From: Chloroflexota bacterium
GTDB lineage: Bacteria > Chloroflexota > Anaerolineae > UBA2200
Length of the DNA: 46,778 nt
Assembly (NCBI GenBank): GCA_014360755.1
Contig: JACIWX010000001.1
Coordinates: 672,441-719,218, forward strand
Direction: 5' to 3'
Both the position numbers and the translations under genes were made by a program. Under the pieces are notes generated by a model that was given only the letters and a program-made list of their open reading frames with translations, searched no databases and was not told where the DNA came from. Shown here piece by piece: positions 1-6,991 of the stretch. How positions within the stretch are numbered: the stretch's first letter is position 1; each line of letters opens with the position of its first letter.

Positions 1-1
1 A

Positions 2-1057
2 GCACATAGTGTGGCAGTCAAAGCCGAGAACCTGGTGCGTGCTTCTGTTCCACCCGAACTGGCAACCAAGATGCGTGCCAGTTTCCTCGTCGTAGGTGCG
101 CTCCTGGGACGCTTGGGGCAGGCTGAAGCGCCCCATCCCGGTGGTTGCGCCATAGGTACCCGTCCCGTGGGCGTTGACCTGAAGGGGTTCCAAGCGATGG
201 GGACCAAGGTGGATCGTCTGAACGGCAATTATGCCTTGGAAGTGCGCAAACTGAGCGGAGAGAGGATTTCTCTTGACTATCCCAGTCACACGGGCACGGA
301 GAACCTGATGCTTGCCGCCTGTCTAGCCGAGGGAACTACAATCATTGAGAATGCCTCTGTCGAACCAGAGGTTGTTGATCTGGCTAGTTTCCTCAATGCG
401 ATGGGTGCGCGCATCTATGGTGCTGGCACAGGCATTATCCAAATCGAAGGCGTGCGTAGGTTGCATGGCGCGGTGTACCGCGTGATGCCAGACCGCCTGG
501 AAGCAGGAACATTTGCCATCGCAGCTGCTATCACGGGAGGAACCGTGGCCATCCACGGCCGTGTTGCGCGATATTTGGGTGCCCTGAGCAGTAAGCTCAG
601 CGAAGCTGGTGTTTCGGTAGTTCCAGAAAGGGATGTCTATCGCGTGACGGGCTGCGAGCGCCTTTCCCCGATTGATATTCAAACTTTCCCTTATCCAGGT
701 TTTCCCACTGACCTACAGGCTCCTACTGGTGCCTTGCTTACACAGGCACACGGCGAGAGTTCCATCCATGAAACCATGTATGATGGCCGTCTGCTCTATG
801 TTGGTGAGTTACAGAAAATGGGAGCCAATATTAAGGTGGAAGGGCAAACTGCTGTCATCAAGGGACCAAGCAACCTCAGAGGTTGCGAGGTAAAGGCGCT
901 GGATATTCGTTCCGGTGCGGCGGTGATACTGGCAGCCTTGGTCGCGGAGGGAAGGACCATTGTTTCCGATATTGGCTATGTCGATCGGGGTTACGAAGGG
1001 ATAGACCAAAAACTGAACCTGCTAGGAGCCAGAATCCAGCGGGTTGCAGGGATCTGA
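2..1057 (+). CDS. murA: UDP-N-acetylglucosamine 1-carboxyvinyltransferase, 5' truncated by window edge
   Basis: This enzyme transfers enolpyruvate from PEP to UDP-GlcNAc, the first committed cytoplasmic step of peptidoglycan synthesis. The frame is open to the window edge, so the first GTG at position 11 is probably not the start. The visible part is about 350 residues against a family length near 420, so roughly 70 N-terminal residues are missing. The catalytic-Cys loop GGCAIGTRP is intact (Cys at residue 46 from the GTG, equivalent to E. coli Cys115). Flanking text [18 protein letters not shown] and the C-terminal [13 protein letters not shown] region match EPT-fold MurA. The gene ends 40 bp before mreB on the same strand, so the two are probably co-transcribed as an envelope-growth pair. 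The identification is firm; the true start is outside the window. Confidence 0.95.
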   Translation, partial: AHSVAVKAENLVRASVPPELATKMRASFLVVGALLGRLGQAEAPHPGGCAIGTRPVGVDLKGFQAMGTKVDRLNGNYALEVRKLSGERISLDYPSHTGTENLMLAACLAEGTTIIENASVEPEVVDLASFLNAMGARIYGAGTGIIQIEGVRRLHGAVYRVMPDRLEAGTFAIAAAITGGTVAIHGRVARYLGALSSKLSEAGVSVVPERDVYRVTGCERLSPIDIQTFPYPGFPTDLQAPTGALLTQAHGESSIHETMYDGRLLYVGELQKMGANIKVEGQTAVIKGPSNLRGCEVKALDIRSGAAVILAALVAEGRTIVSDIGYVDRGYEGIDQKLNLLGARIQRVAGI

Positions 1058-1097
1058 TCCGCAATGAATATAGTGTGATAGAGCAATAGGAGGTTGA

Positions 1098-2102
1098 ATG
1101 CTCACAAAACAGATAGGCATTGATTTAGGCACTGTAAATGTGTTGGTATTTGTGCGTGGCAAAGGCATTGTGCTGCGCGAGCCTTCTGTAGTGGCTATTT
1201 CTACGAATGACAGCCGCATTGTGGCGGTGGGGGAAGAGGCACGCCAGATGCTCGGACGCACGCCAGAAACGATTGAGGTGATGCGTCCCATGCGCGGGGG
1301 CGTGATCGCCGATTATGTCGTTACGGAAGCCATGCTGCGCTACTTTATCGCCAAAGTTTGCGGGCGTTTTCGCTTGTTCCGGCCTGAGGTGATGATTAGT
1401 GTACCAGTGGGGGTTACCAGCGTGGAGAGCCGTGCGGTGCGGGATGCGGCTATTCAGGCAGGCGCCAAAGTCGCCTATCTGATTCCAGAACCTTTGGCGG
1501 CTGCTCTTGGTGCGGACATGCCAATTCATACCCCGACAGGCAATATGGTGGTGAACATCGGAGGGGGAGTGAGTGAAGCAGCCGTTATCGCTGTGAATGG
1601 GATCGTCGTTGCGAACTCTGTTCGAGTAGGCGGTATCAAAACTGATGAAGCCATAGCGACTTATATCCGCCGCAAGTATAACCTATTGGTTGGAGACCAA
1701 ACTGCCGAGGAGATCAAAATCCGCATCGGCAGTGCATTGCCATTGGAAGAGGAATTGACCATGGAAGTTCGAGGGCGGGATCAGGTGACGGGTCTGCCCA
1801 AGACGATTACCATCACTTCTGGGGAAATCACGGAAGCCATTGTGGAACCTCTGGCTGCTATTGCTGCCAGTGTGAAAGCAGTCCTGGAAAAGACCCCGCC
1901 TGAGTTGGCATCGGATATCATTGATCGTGGCATTGTCATGACTGGTGGGGGTTCCCTGCTGCGCAACGTGGATCGCTACTTGACGCGAGAGACCGGGGTG
2001 CCCTGCCATGTGGCAGAGGATCCACTAGCCTGTGTAGCCATCGGGGCTGGCAAAGCGCTGGAGCAATACAATATCTTGAAACGTAGTTTGCCTGTATTGT
2101 AG
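1098..2102 (+). CDS. mreB: MreB-like rod-shape actin homologue
   Basis: This is a 334-residue bacterial actin that polymerises under the membrane and directs elongasome peptidoglycan synthesis. The ATG follows AGGAGG with good spacing. Visible motifs are phosphate-1 (GIDLGTVNV, residues 7-15), the connector and catalytic Glu region [11 protein letters not shown] (Glu131), and the adenosine loop [10 protein letters not shown] near the C-terminus. Phosphate-2 reads NIGGGVSE (residues 153-160), whereas usual MreB has DIGGGTTE. The Asp-to-Asn and Thr-to-Val changes lie where Mg/ATP would be contacted. Length is normal (330-350). It sits 40 bp after murA and is followed by a terminator, so murA-mreB may be one unit. 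It could be a secondary Mbl/MreBH-like paralogue rather than the main MreB. Confidence 0.92.
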   Translation: MLTKQIGIDLGTVNVLVFVRGKGIVLREPSVVAISTNDSRIVAVGEEARQMLGRTPETIEVMRPMRGGVIADYVVTEAMLRYFIAKVCGRFRLFRPEVMISVPVGVTSVESRAVRDAAIQAGAKVAYLIPEPLAAALGADMPIHTPTGNMVVNIGGGVSEAAVIAVNGIVVANSVRVGGIKTDEAIATYIRRKYNLLVGDQTAEEIKIRIGSALPLEEELTMEVRGRDQVTGLPKTITITSGEITEAIVEPLAAIAASVKAVLEKTPPELASDIIDRGIVMTGGGSLLRNVDRYLTRETGVPCHVAEDPLACVAIGAGKALEQYNILKRSLPVL

Positions 2103-2143
2103 ATTAGATGAAGCCGGTGCGATTCGACCTTAGATTGCAAGGG

Positions 2144-2176
2144 AGGTGTGTGCTTACAGGCATACACCTTTCTTTT
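2144..2176 (+). terminator. Rho-independent terminator after mreB
   Basis: AGGTGTGTGC (2144-2153) pairs with GCATACACCT (2160-2169), with one G-U pair and a 6-nt loop, followed by TTTCTTTT. It lies between mreB and the convergent rex gene. Confidence 0.8.
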
Positions 2177-2186
2177 GTATACAGGA

Positions 2187-2819
2187 CTATATCTGTTCTG
2201 GGCTGAGGTAATAGGTCATGCTTTGTAAGCCGATAACCGGATCTATGTAATGCACTTGCACGTTAGATGGCAAGCGCAAGGGGAGGGGGGCATAGCTTAA
2301 AATGGCTTTGATCCCCGCATTGACCAAAGCATCCGCCACTTCCTGCGCTTCGCTGGCTGGTACGGCAATGATGGCGATGCAGATCCCTTGCTCCCGAATC
2401 ACTTCGTGCAGCTTGGCGATATCAAGCACCTTCAATTTTCCAATCTGGCGGCCAATTTTCTGCTCATCCTTATCAAAGACTGCTGTGATTTCAAAGCCGC
2501 CTTCCTCGAAGCCACTGTAACGCAGAACGGCTCGTCCGAGATCACCCGCGCCAATCAAGGCTACTTTCCAGCGTTGGCTGACTTGGAGGATTTGCCGCAG
2601 TTGTTCCCGAAGATATTCGATATTGTATCCCGTTCCTTGCTTGCCAAACTCGCCAAAGTAGGAGAGGTCTTTGCGTATTTGTGTGGAACTGATGCCCAAC
2701 CTTTCCCCTATTTCTTGCGAGGACGTAACCGTTTGGCCCTGTGCTGCCATCAGATTGAGTGTGCGCAGGTAAAGGGGCAAGCGTCTGATAACGATCTCCG
2801 GGATTTCCAAGGGATTCAT
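2187..2819 (-). CDS. rex: Redox-sensing transcriptional repressor Rex
   Basis: Rex binds NADH/NAD+ and represses fermentative and respiratory genes when NADH is low. The 210 residues match the family length. An N-terminal winged helix (about residues 15-60, including SSQEIGERLGISSTQIRKDL) is followed by a Rossmann fold with GAGDLG at residues 90-95 and the C-terminal domain-swap helix. The start is the ATG 7 nt after AGGAGG. It is transcribed alone, convergent to mreB and divergent from the efflux operon at 3019. A palindrome of Rex-operator type covers its own -10 box (see 2867-2901), which suggests autoregulation. Confidence 0.96.
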   Translation of the reverse strand: MNPLEIPEIVIRRLPLYLRTLNLMAAQGQTVTSSQEIGERLGISSTQIRKDLSYFGEFGKQGTGYNIEYLREQLRQILQVSQRWKVALIGAGDLGRAVLRYSGFEEGGFEITAVFDKDEQKIGRQIGKLKVLDIAKLHEVIREQGICIAIIAVPASEAQEVADALVNAGIKAILSYAPLPLRLPSNVQVHYIDPVIGLQSMTYYLSPEQI

Positions 2820-2866
2820 GAGCGCCTCCTGGAGTTTGGTACACCTTCAGTGGCTAATGGCTTCTA

Positions 2867-2901
2867 TTGTGCATTTTAGCACAAAGTAGGAGAAATGCCA
2901 A
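2867..2901 (-). promoter_or_regulatory. rex promoter with Rex-operator-like palindrome over the -10 box
   Basis: On the minus strand, TTGGCA (2896-2901) and TAAAAT (2873-2878) are separated by 17 bp. The -10 hexamer is the exact centre of the perfect 18-bp palindrome TTGTGC-N6-GCACAA (2867-2884), which has the TTGTG...CACAA form of known Rex sites. It lies about 50 bp upstream of rex. Confidence 0.75.
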
Positions 2902-2919
2902 TTTCCAGTCTTCTTTCAT

Positions 2920-2948
2920 TTGACAAATATCCACAATGGGCATAGAAT
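2920..2948 (+). promoter_or_regulatory. Sigma70-type promoter for the efflux operon
   Basis: TTGACA (2920-2925) and TAGAAT (2943-2948) are separated by 17 bp, about 70 bp upstream of the adaptor gene at 3019. The promoter is divergent from rex, and its -35 begins 36 bp from the Rex-like palindrome. Confidence 0.7.
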
Positions 2949-3018
2949 AAATATTTAGTATCACAAAATAAATGGCCATAGCAGAGGTCAATTCGCTAGG
3001 CTGAGGAGAAAACGAACG

Positions 3019-4413
3019 ATGAAAAGAAAGACGATCATTTTGTGGATTACGGTCGTTGTGCTAGTGTTGGCTGGCTGGCTCGTTCTACGCACAGTAAGAC
3101 AAAGGGACACGACGAGCGTGGAGTATGAAACCGTTCCAGTGCGACGAGACACCATTCTTGCTACGGTCAATGCTTCTGGCAGTATAAGGCCAAGAAAGAA
3201 AGTGACTCTGGTGTTTCCCTCTGGAGGCTTGCTGGCAGCCGTTCATGTGCAAGTTGGTCAGAAAGTGGAAGCGGGTCAGGAGCTGGCGCGTCTGGATACG
3301 CGCCAGTTGGAATGGAATATCGCCCAGGCAGAGGCTACGTTAAGGATTAATGAGGCACGCCTGGCTCAGGTTAAGGCTGGGCCATCGGCTGCAGACCTGG
3401 CGGCGGCAGAAGCAGCGCTGGAGAGCGCTCAAGCATTGTACGAGTCTGCCAAGAAAAAACTGAACTTGAAAGGCGAACAGCTATCTATTGCGGAAGCGGA
3501 TTTGAAGAGGGCCGAATTGGCTTTGCGGGATGCACAGGCAGCCTACGATCGATTAGCATGGCGGCCAGACATCGGAATGTTGCCACAGGCAGCCGCTCTC
3601 GAAAAGGCTACCCTTGACTATGAACGTGCATTAGCCAATTACAAACTGCAAGTCGCAGCGATTGATGACACTTCTTTCAAGAGTGCGGCGGCTCAATTAG
3701 CCCAGGCAAAAGCTCAGTTGGATAAGTTGCAGCGCAATCCAACGCCGGAAGAATTAGCCATCGCTGAGGCACAGGTCGAACAGTCGAAAGCAGCACTGGA
3801 GCAGGCAAAGCTTCGCTTGGCTGATGCCATTCTTGTCGCGCCCTTCTCTGGAACGGTGCTCTCCATAGGGGCAGAGGTTGGTGAAGTGGTCAGCGCGGCT
3901 ACACCAGTCATCGTGCTGGCAGACTTGGAACGCTACTACATTGACGCCAGCGTAGATGAGACGGACATTGGCCTTGTGCAGGTGGGCCAGGATGCCACAA
4001 TTAGTTTAGATGCGTTTCCTGATGTGAAACTGACGGGCAAAGTAACGCGCATTGATCCACTGGGCAAGGTGTCACAAGGGGTGGTGAGCTACGCTGTGGA
4101 GGTCGAAGTTACTTCCACGAATGTGCCTATCCGGCCCAATATGACCGCCATCGTGGATATTGTGGTCGCCAGGAAGGAAGGCGTTTTGGTAGTGCCTAAT
4201 CGGGCTGTGAGGAGGGACACCGCGGCAAGATATTCGGTGGAAGTTCTCCGCGGGGATCAAGTCGAGCAGCGCACCGTTACCATTGGACTGAGCAACGAAC
4301 TCGTTACAGAGATAGTGAGCGGCTTGCGCGAGGGAGAAGAAGTTGTTGTTTCTACCCCGCGGCGCAATGTCCTACAACAGTTCTCTTTTCCTTTTGGAGG
4401 ACGTACCAGATGA
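3019..4413 (+). CDS. HlyD/MacA-family periplasmic adaptor of an ABC efflux system
   Basis: This 464-residue membrane-fusion protein links an inner-membrane ABC pump to the extracytoplasmic side. It has one N-terminal membrane segment (about residues 5-27). A first lipoyl half (around residues 60-90, GQKVEAGQELARLD) is followed by a long Ala/Glu/Gln-rich coiled-coil hairpin (about 95-270), then the second lipoyl half (APFSGTVLSIGAEVGEVV) and beta-barrel/membrane-proximal domains. Its stop overlaps the next start as ATGA (4410-4413), so it is translationally coupled to the MacB-like ATPase. A good promoter lies upstream. The substrate cannot be inferred; macrolide, peptide or lipid export are all possible. 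Confidence 0.9.
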   Translation: MKRKTIILWITVVVLVLAGWLVLRTVRQRDTTSVEYETVPVRRDTILATVNASGSIRPRKKVTLVFPSGGLLAAVHVQVGQKVEAGQELARLDTRQLEWNIAQAEATLRINEARLAQVKAGPSAADLAAAEAALESAQALYESAKKKLNLKGEQLSIAEADLKRAELALRDAQAAYDRLAWRPDIGMLPQAAALEKATLDYERALANYKLQVAAIDDTSFKSAAAQLAQAKAQLDKLQRNPTPEELAIAEAQVEQSKAALEQAKLRLADAILVAPFSGTVLSIGAEVGEVVSAATPVIVLADLERYYIDASVDETDIGLVQVGQDATISLDAFPDVKLTGKVTRIDPLGKVSQGVVSYAVEVEVTSTNVPIRPNMTAIVDIVVARKEGVLVVPNRAVRRDTAARYSVEVLRGDQVEQRTVTIGLSNELVTEIVSGLREGEEVVVSTPRRNVLQQFSFPFGGRTR

Positions 4414-5135
4414 TCAAGCTGGAGGGCATCACCAAAGTCTACAGAATGGGCACTGTTGAAGTCCATGCCTTGCGTGGGTTAGATCTTGAAGTGGCTCCAG
4501 GTGAATTCATCGCCATCATGGGCCCCTCTGGTTCGGGCAAAAGCACGCTCATGAACATCATCGGTTGTCTCGACCAGCCCACTAGTGGTCAGTATTATTT
4601 GGATGGCATACCAGTCAGACAACTTACAGACAATCAACTGGCCGAGATTCGCAACAAAAAGATTGGTTTTGTCTTTCAGAACTACAATTTGCTGCCACGA
4701 ACGAGTGCCATTGCCAATGTCGAGATTCCCATGATCTACGCTGGCGTGCCTATGTCTGTAAGGCGGTCGAGAGCGGTCGAGGCTTTGCAAAGCGTAGGCT
4801 TGGGTGATCGCTTGCACCATAAGCCGAACGAGCTTTCAGGAGGTGAGCAGCAGCGTGTCGCGATTGCTCGTGCTCTGATCAATGACCCTGCGATCATCCT
4901 GGCTGATGAGCCAACAGGCAACCTGGATACCAAAACTGGTCAGGAAATTATCCGCATCTTCCAACGGCTCAATAAGGAACGCGGCATTACTATCATTTTC
5001 GTGACCCATGATCCAGAGGTTGCAGCATGTACGCGGCGTATTGTGCGTTTGCGAGACGGACTGATCGTAGGAGAGGAAAAAGTAGACACTCCGTGCTTGG
5101 ATAAGGCTGAGGCTGTAGGTTCTACGGGAAGGTGA
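4410..5135 (+). CDS. MacB/LolD-type ABC transporter ATP-binding protein
   Basis: This is a 241-residue cytoplasmic ATPase of the MacB/LolD/FtsE class. Walker [10 protein letters not shown] lies at residues 38-46, a Q-loop around 90 ([10 protein letters not shown]), the signature LSGGEQQ at 142-148, Walker [10 protein letters not shown] at 162-170 and the switch His in FVTHD near 200. It overlaps the adaptor gene by 4 bp and is 10 bp before the permease, so the three form one operon. With its partners it should drive mechanotransmission-type export rather than classical transmembrane transport, as is known for MacB. Confidence 0.93.
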   Translation: MIKLEGITKVYRMGTVEVHALRGLDLEVAPGEFIAIMGPSGSGKSTLMNIIGCLDQPTSGQYYLDGIPVRQLTDNQLAEIRNKKIGFVFQNYNLLPRTSAIANVEIPMIYAGVPMSVRRSRAVEALQSVGLGDRLHHKPNELSGGEQQRVAIARALINDPAIILADEPTGNLDTKTGQEIIRIFQRLNKERGITIIFVTHDPEVAACTRRIVRLRDGLIVGEEKVDTPCLDKAEAVGSTGR

Positions 5136-5145
5136 TGGAATAACC

Positions 5146-6378
5146 ATGGATATTGTAGAAAGCATTCGCTTGGCGATGCGCGGATTATCCGCGAACAAAT
5201 TGCGTTCAGGGCTGACCATGCTGGGCATTATCATTGGCGTTGGTGCGGTGATCGCGCTTTTGTCTATTGGCCAGGGGGCGCAGAAGGCAATCACAGAGCA
5301 GATACAGGGCATTGGCTCCAATTTAATTTTCATTATCCCCGGGAGCCTCACGCAAGGCGGGGCATCCTTTGGCCTAGGCAGTTTAGCCAGCTTGACGATG
5401 GAAGATGCGGAAGCCATCGCTGATCCAGCCAATTGCCCTGATGTTGCCGCTGTAGCGCCACAGCAAACACGCAATGCGCAGATCATCTATCGCAATCGCA
5501 ACACCAATGCTAGTGTCGTCGGCACGACTCCAGACTTTGCCTTTATACGGCGGTTGGAACTGGAGCAAGGGCACTTTTTCGATGAACAGGACCTGGCTTC
5601 GGCAGCACGGGTAGCCGTGCTGGGTGGCCGTCTAGCGATAGATCTTTTCGAAACAGAAAGCGCCGTTGGACAGACCATACGCATTAATCGGATACCCTTT
5701 CGGGTTATCGGCGTCTTGGTGGAGCAGGGCGGAGGGGGAACCATCGACACTTCCGTATTTGTGCCTATCACCTCTGCCAAGACGCGCCTTTTTGGAACGG
5801 TGGCAGCCAGGGGAGGCGGCAGTGCTGTGTCCTTAATCAATGCCTCTGCCGTGAGCGAGGATCGGATTGATGCAGCGATAGAACAGATTACTGCACTGCT
5901 GCGCCAACGGCATCGTATCCAATACCAGCAGGACGATTTTACTGTTACCAGTCAGAAGGATATCCTGGGCGTATTGAACCAAGTTACCGACATTTTGACC
6001 ATCTTCCTAGGTGCCATTGCCGCTATCTCTCTGCTTGTAGGTGGCATCGGGATTATGAACATTATGTTGGTATCCGTAACAGAACGGACACGGGAGATTG
6101 GCATTCGCAAGGCTGTGGGTGCCAAACGTCGAGACATCATGGTACAATTTTTGATTGAGGCTATGGTGTTGAGCATCCTTGGTGGGGTGATTGGCATAGG
6201 CTTTGGCGCTTTGGCTGCTGCTGCCGTTAATAGCACGGGCGTTTTGGTTACGAGGGTTTCCCTGCAGGCAGTCGTGCTGGCAGTGGCTTTCTCCCTAGCA
6301 GTTGGGCTGTTCTTTGGCCTCTATCCAGCCACGCGGGCGGCCAGCCTCAATCCAATTGAGGCATTGCGCTATGAGTAG
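5146..6378 (+). CDS. MacB-type FtsX-domain permease
   Basis: This 410-residue permease has one N-terminal membrane segment (about 20-42, TMLGIIIGVGAVIALLSIG), a large extracytoplasmic MacB periplasmic-core domain (about 45-275) and a C-terminal FtsX region with three membrane segments. Those segments include the conserved GGIGIMNIMLVSVTERTREIG motif and the terminal GLYPATRAASLNPIEALRYE signature. It is the last gene of the adaptor-ATPase-permease operon. A tRNA promoter begins 18 bp after its stop, with no clear terminator between them. Confidence 0.93.
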   Translation: MDIVESIRLAMRGLSANKLRSGLTMLGIIIGVGAVIALLSIGQGAQKAITEQIQGIGSNLIFIIPGSLTQGGASFGLGSLASLTMEDAEAIADPANCPDVAAVAPQQTRNAQIIYRNRNTNASVVGTTPDFAFIRRLELEQGHFFDEQDLASAARVAVLGGRLAIDLFETESAVGQTIRINRIPFRVIGVLVEQGGGGTIDTSVFVPITSAKTRLFGTVAARGGGSAVSLINASAVSEDRIDAAIEQITALLRQRHRIQYQQDDFTVTSQKDILGVLNQVTDILTIFLGAIAAISLLVGGIGIMNIMLVSVTERTREIGIRKAVGAKRRDIMVQFLIEAMVLSILGGVIGIGFGALAAAAVNSTGVLVTRVSLQAVVLAVAFSLAVGLFFGLYPATRAASLNPIEALRYE

Positions 6379-6395
6379 TGCTGCCTGCCCTAAAT

Positions 6396-6424
6396 TTGAC
6401 AAAGGAGTGCGATTGCACTATACT
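6396..6424 (+). promoter_or_regulatory. Strong sigma70 promoter for the tRNA-Ala / T-box / leuS unit
   Basis: TTGACA (6396-6401) and TATACT (6419-6424) have a 17-bp spacer, 13 bp before the mature tRNA-Ala(CGC). No terminator was seen between this tRNA and the T-box leader, so the promoter could also drive leuS. Confidence 0.8.
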
Positions 6425-6437
6425 TAATGTTGCAAAT

Positions 6438-6511
<74 letters not shown>

Positions 6512-6554
6512 AGACGGCAAGTGGAAGAGCCGCCTGTATACAACGAAAGGCTAT

Positions 6555-6768
6555 GAACAGGAGTAGTAGGCTATCCCTCACAGAGAGCCGGGTGTTTATG
6601 CGGTGGGAGCCTGGCAACGGTGCTCCGAGGGAGCACAGAAGCCGAACTCGCCTGGGAGCCTCTGGGTGAATCCTCTTTTATTGCCCTCTAGGAAGAGGGT
6701 ATATGAGGATTAGCCGCAGACGCATGGCGTCCGTTAACGCGCCTAGAGGTGGGTAGAATTCGTATTGT
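6555..6768 (+). promoter_or_regulatory. T-box riboswitch, Stem I (specifier) portion for leuS
   Basis: This is the 5' part of a T-box leader that senses uncharged tRNA. Conserved Stem I elements occur in order: GAGTAGTA (6561-6568), AG-bulge AGAGAG (6582-6587) and distal loop GGTGGGA (6602-6608). The base stem AGGCT/AGCCT (6568-6572 / 6657-6661) and upper stem GCCGGG/CCTGGC (6587-6592 / 6610-6615) both pair. An extra hairpin GTGCTCC-GAG-GGAGCAC sits at 6620-6636. The specifier loop GAACTCG places CTC (6647-6649), a leucine codon, which agrees with leuS downstream. The sequence after Stem I, including CCGTTAACG, resembles the Stem II/IIA-B region. The leader is then interrupted by a tRNA gene. 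Confidence 0.85.
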
Positions 6769-6841
6769 GGGGATGTAGCTCAATTGGGAGAGCGCCTCAA
6801 TGGCATTGAGGAGGTCAGGGGTTCGAATCCCCTCATCTCCA
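6769..6841 (+). tRNA. tRNA-Ala(GGC), embedded in the leuS T-box leader
   Basis: A complete 73-nt cloverleaf: acceptor GGGGATG/CATCTCC with G3:U70, anticodon stem CCTCA/TGAGG, loop ATGGCAT with anticodon GGC, and T-arm identical to the other tRNA-Ala. No CCA is encoded. It lies between the Stem I half and the antiterminator of the leucine T-box, so 5' and 3' tRNA processing would cut the leader in two. A weak TAGAAT (6754-6759) upstream has no convincing -35. Confidence 0.96.
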
Positions 6842-6856
6842 CCTTACTGGATGTAT

Positions 6857-6938
6857 GAGTGTCGGCACGATGGGGTATCGGCACTCAGAATCCGATTTCT
6901 ACCAATCAGGGTGGTACCGCGGAGAGCGCTTCGCCCCT
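6857..6938 (+). promoter_or_regulatory. T-box Stem III-like hairpin and antiterminator
   Basis: A 9-bp hairpin GAGTGTCGG/TCGGCACTC (6857-6865 / 6878-6886) precedes the canonical T-box AGGGTGGTACCGCG (6908-6921). The antiterminator pairs AGGG (6908-6911) with CCCT (6935-6938) and GCG (6919-6921) with CGC (6932-6934), leaving the 7-nt bulge TGGTACC. Its TGGT would pair with the ACCA end of an uncharged tRNA with discriminator A. Confidence 0.9.
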
Positions 6939-6958
6939 GTGCGAAGCGCTCTTTTCTT
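6923..6958 (+). terminator. T-box-controlled intrinsic terminator before leuS
   Basis: A perfect 12-bp stem AGAGCGCTTCGC / GCGAAGCGCTCT (6923-6934 / 6941-6952) is followed by TTTCTT. The 5' arm shares CGC (6932-6934) with the antiterminator, so the two folds are mutually exclusive. Confidence 0.9.
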
Positions 6959-6991
6959 GTAGCATGCATAGCAGCGGTAGTGGAGGTTGTC

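Noticed and set aside
6800..6991. N-terminal extension of leuS through the upstream open frame
   Set aside because: It would run through the tRNA-Ala, T-box and terminator. The ATG at 6992 has GGAGG and matches the normal LeuRS N-terminus.
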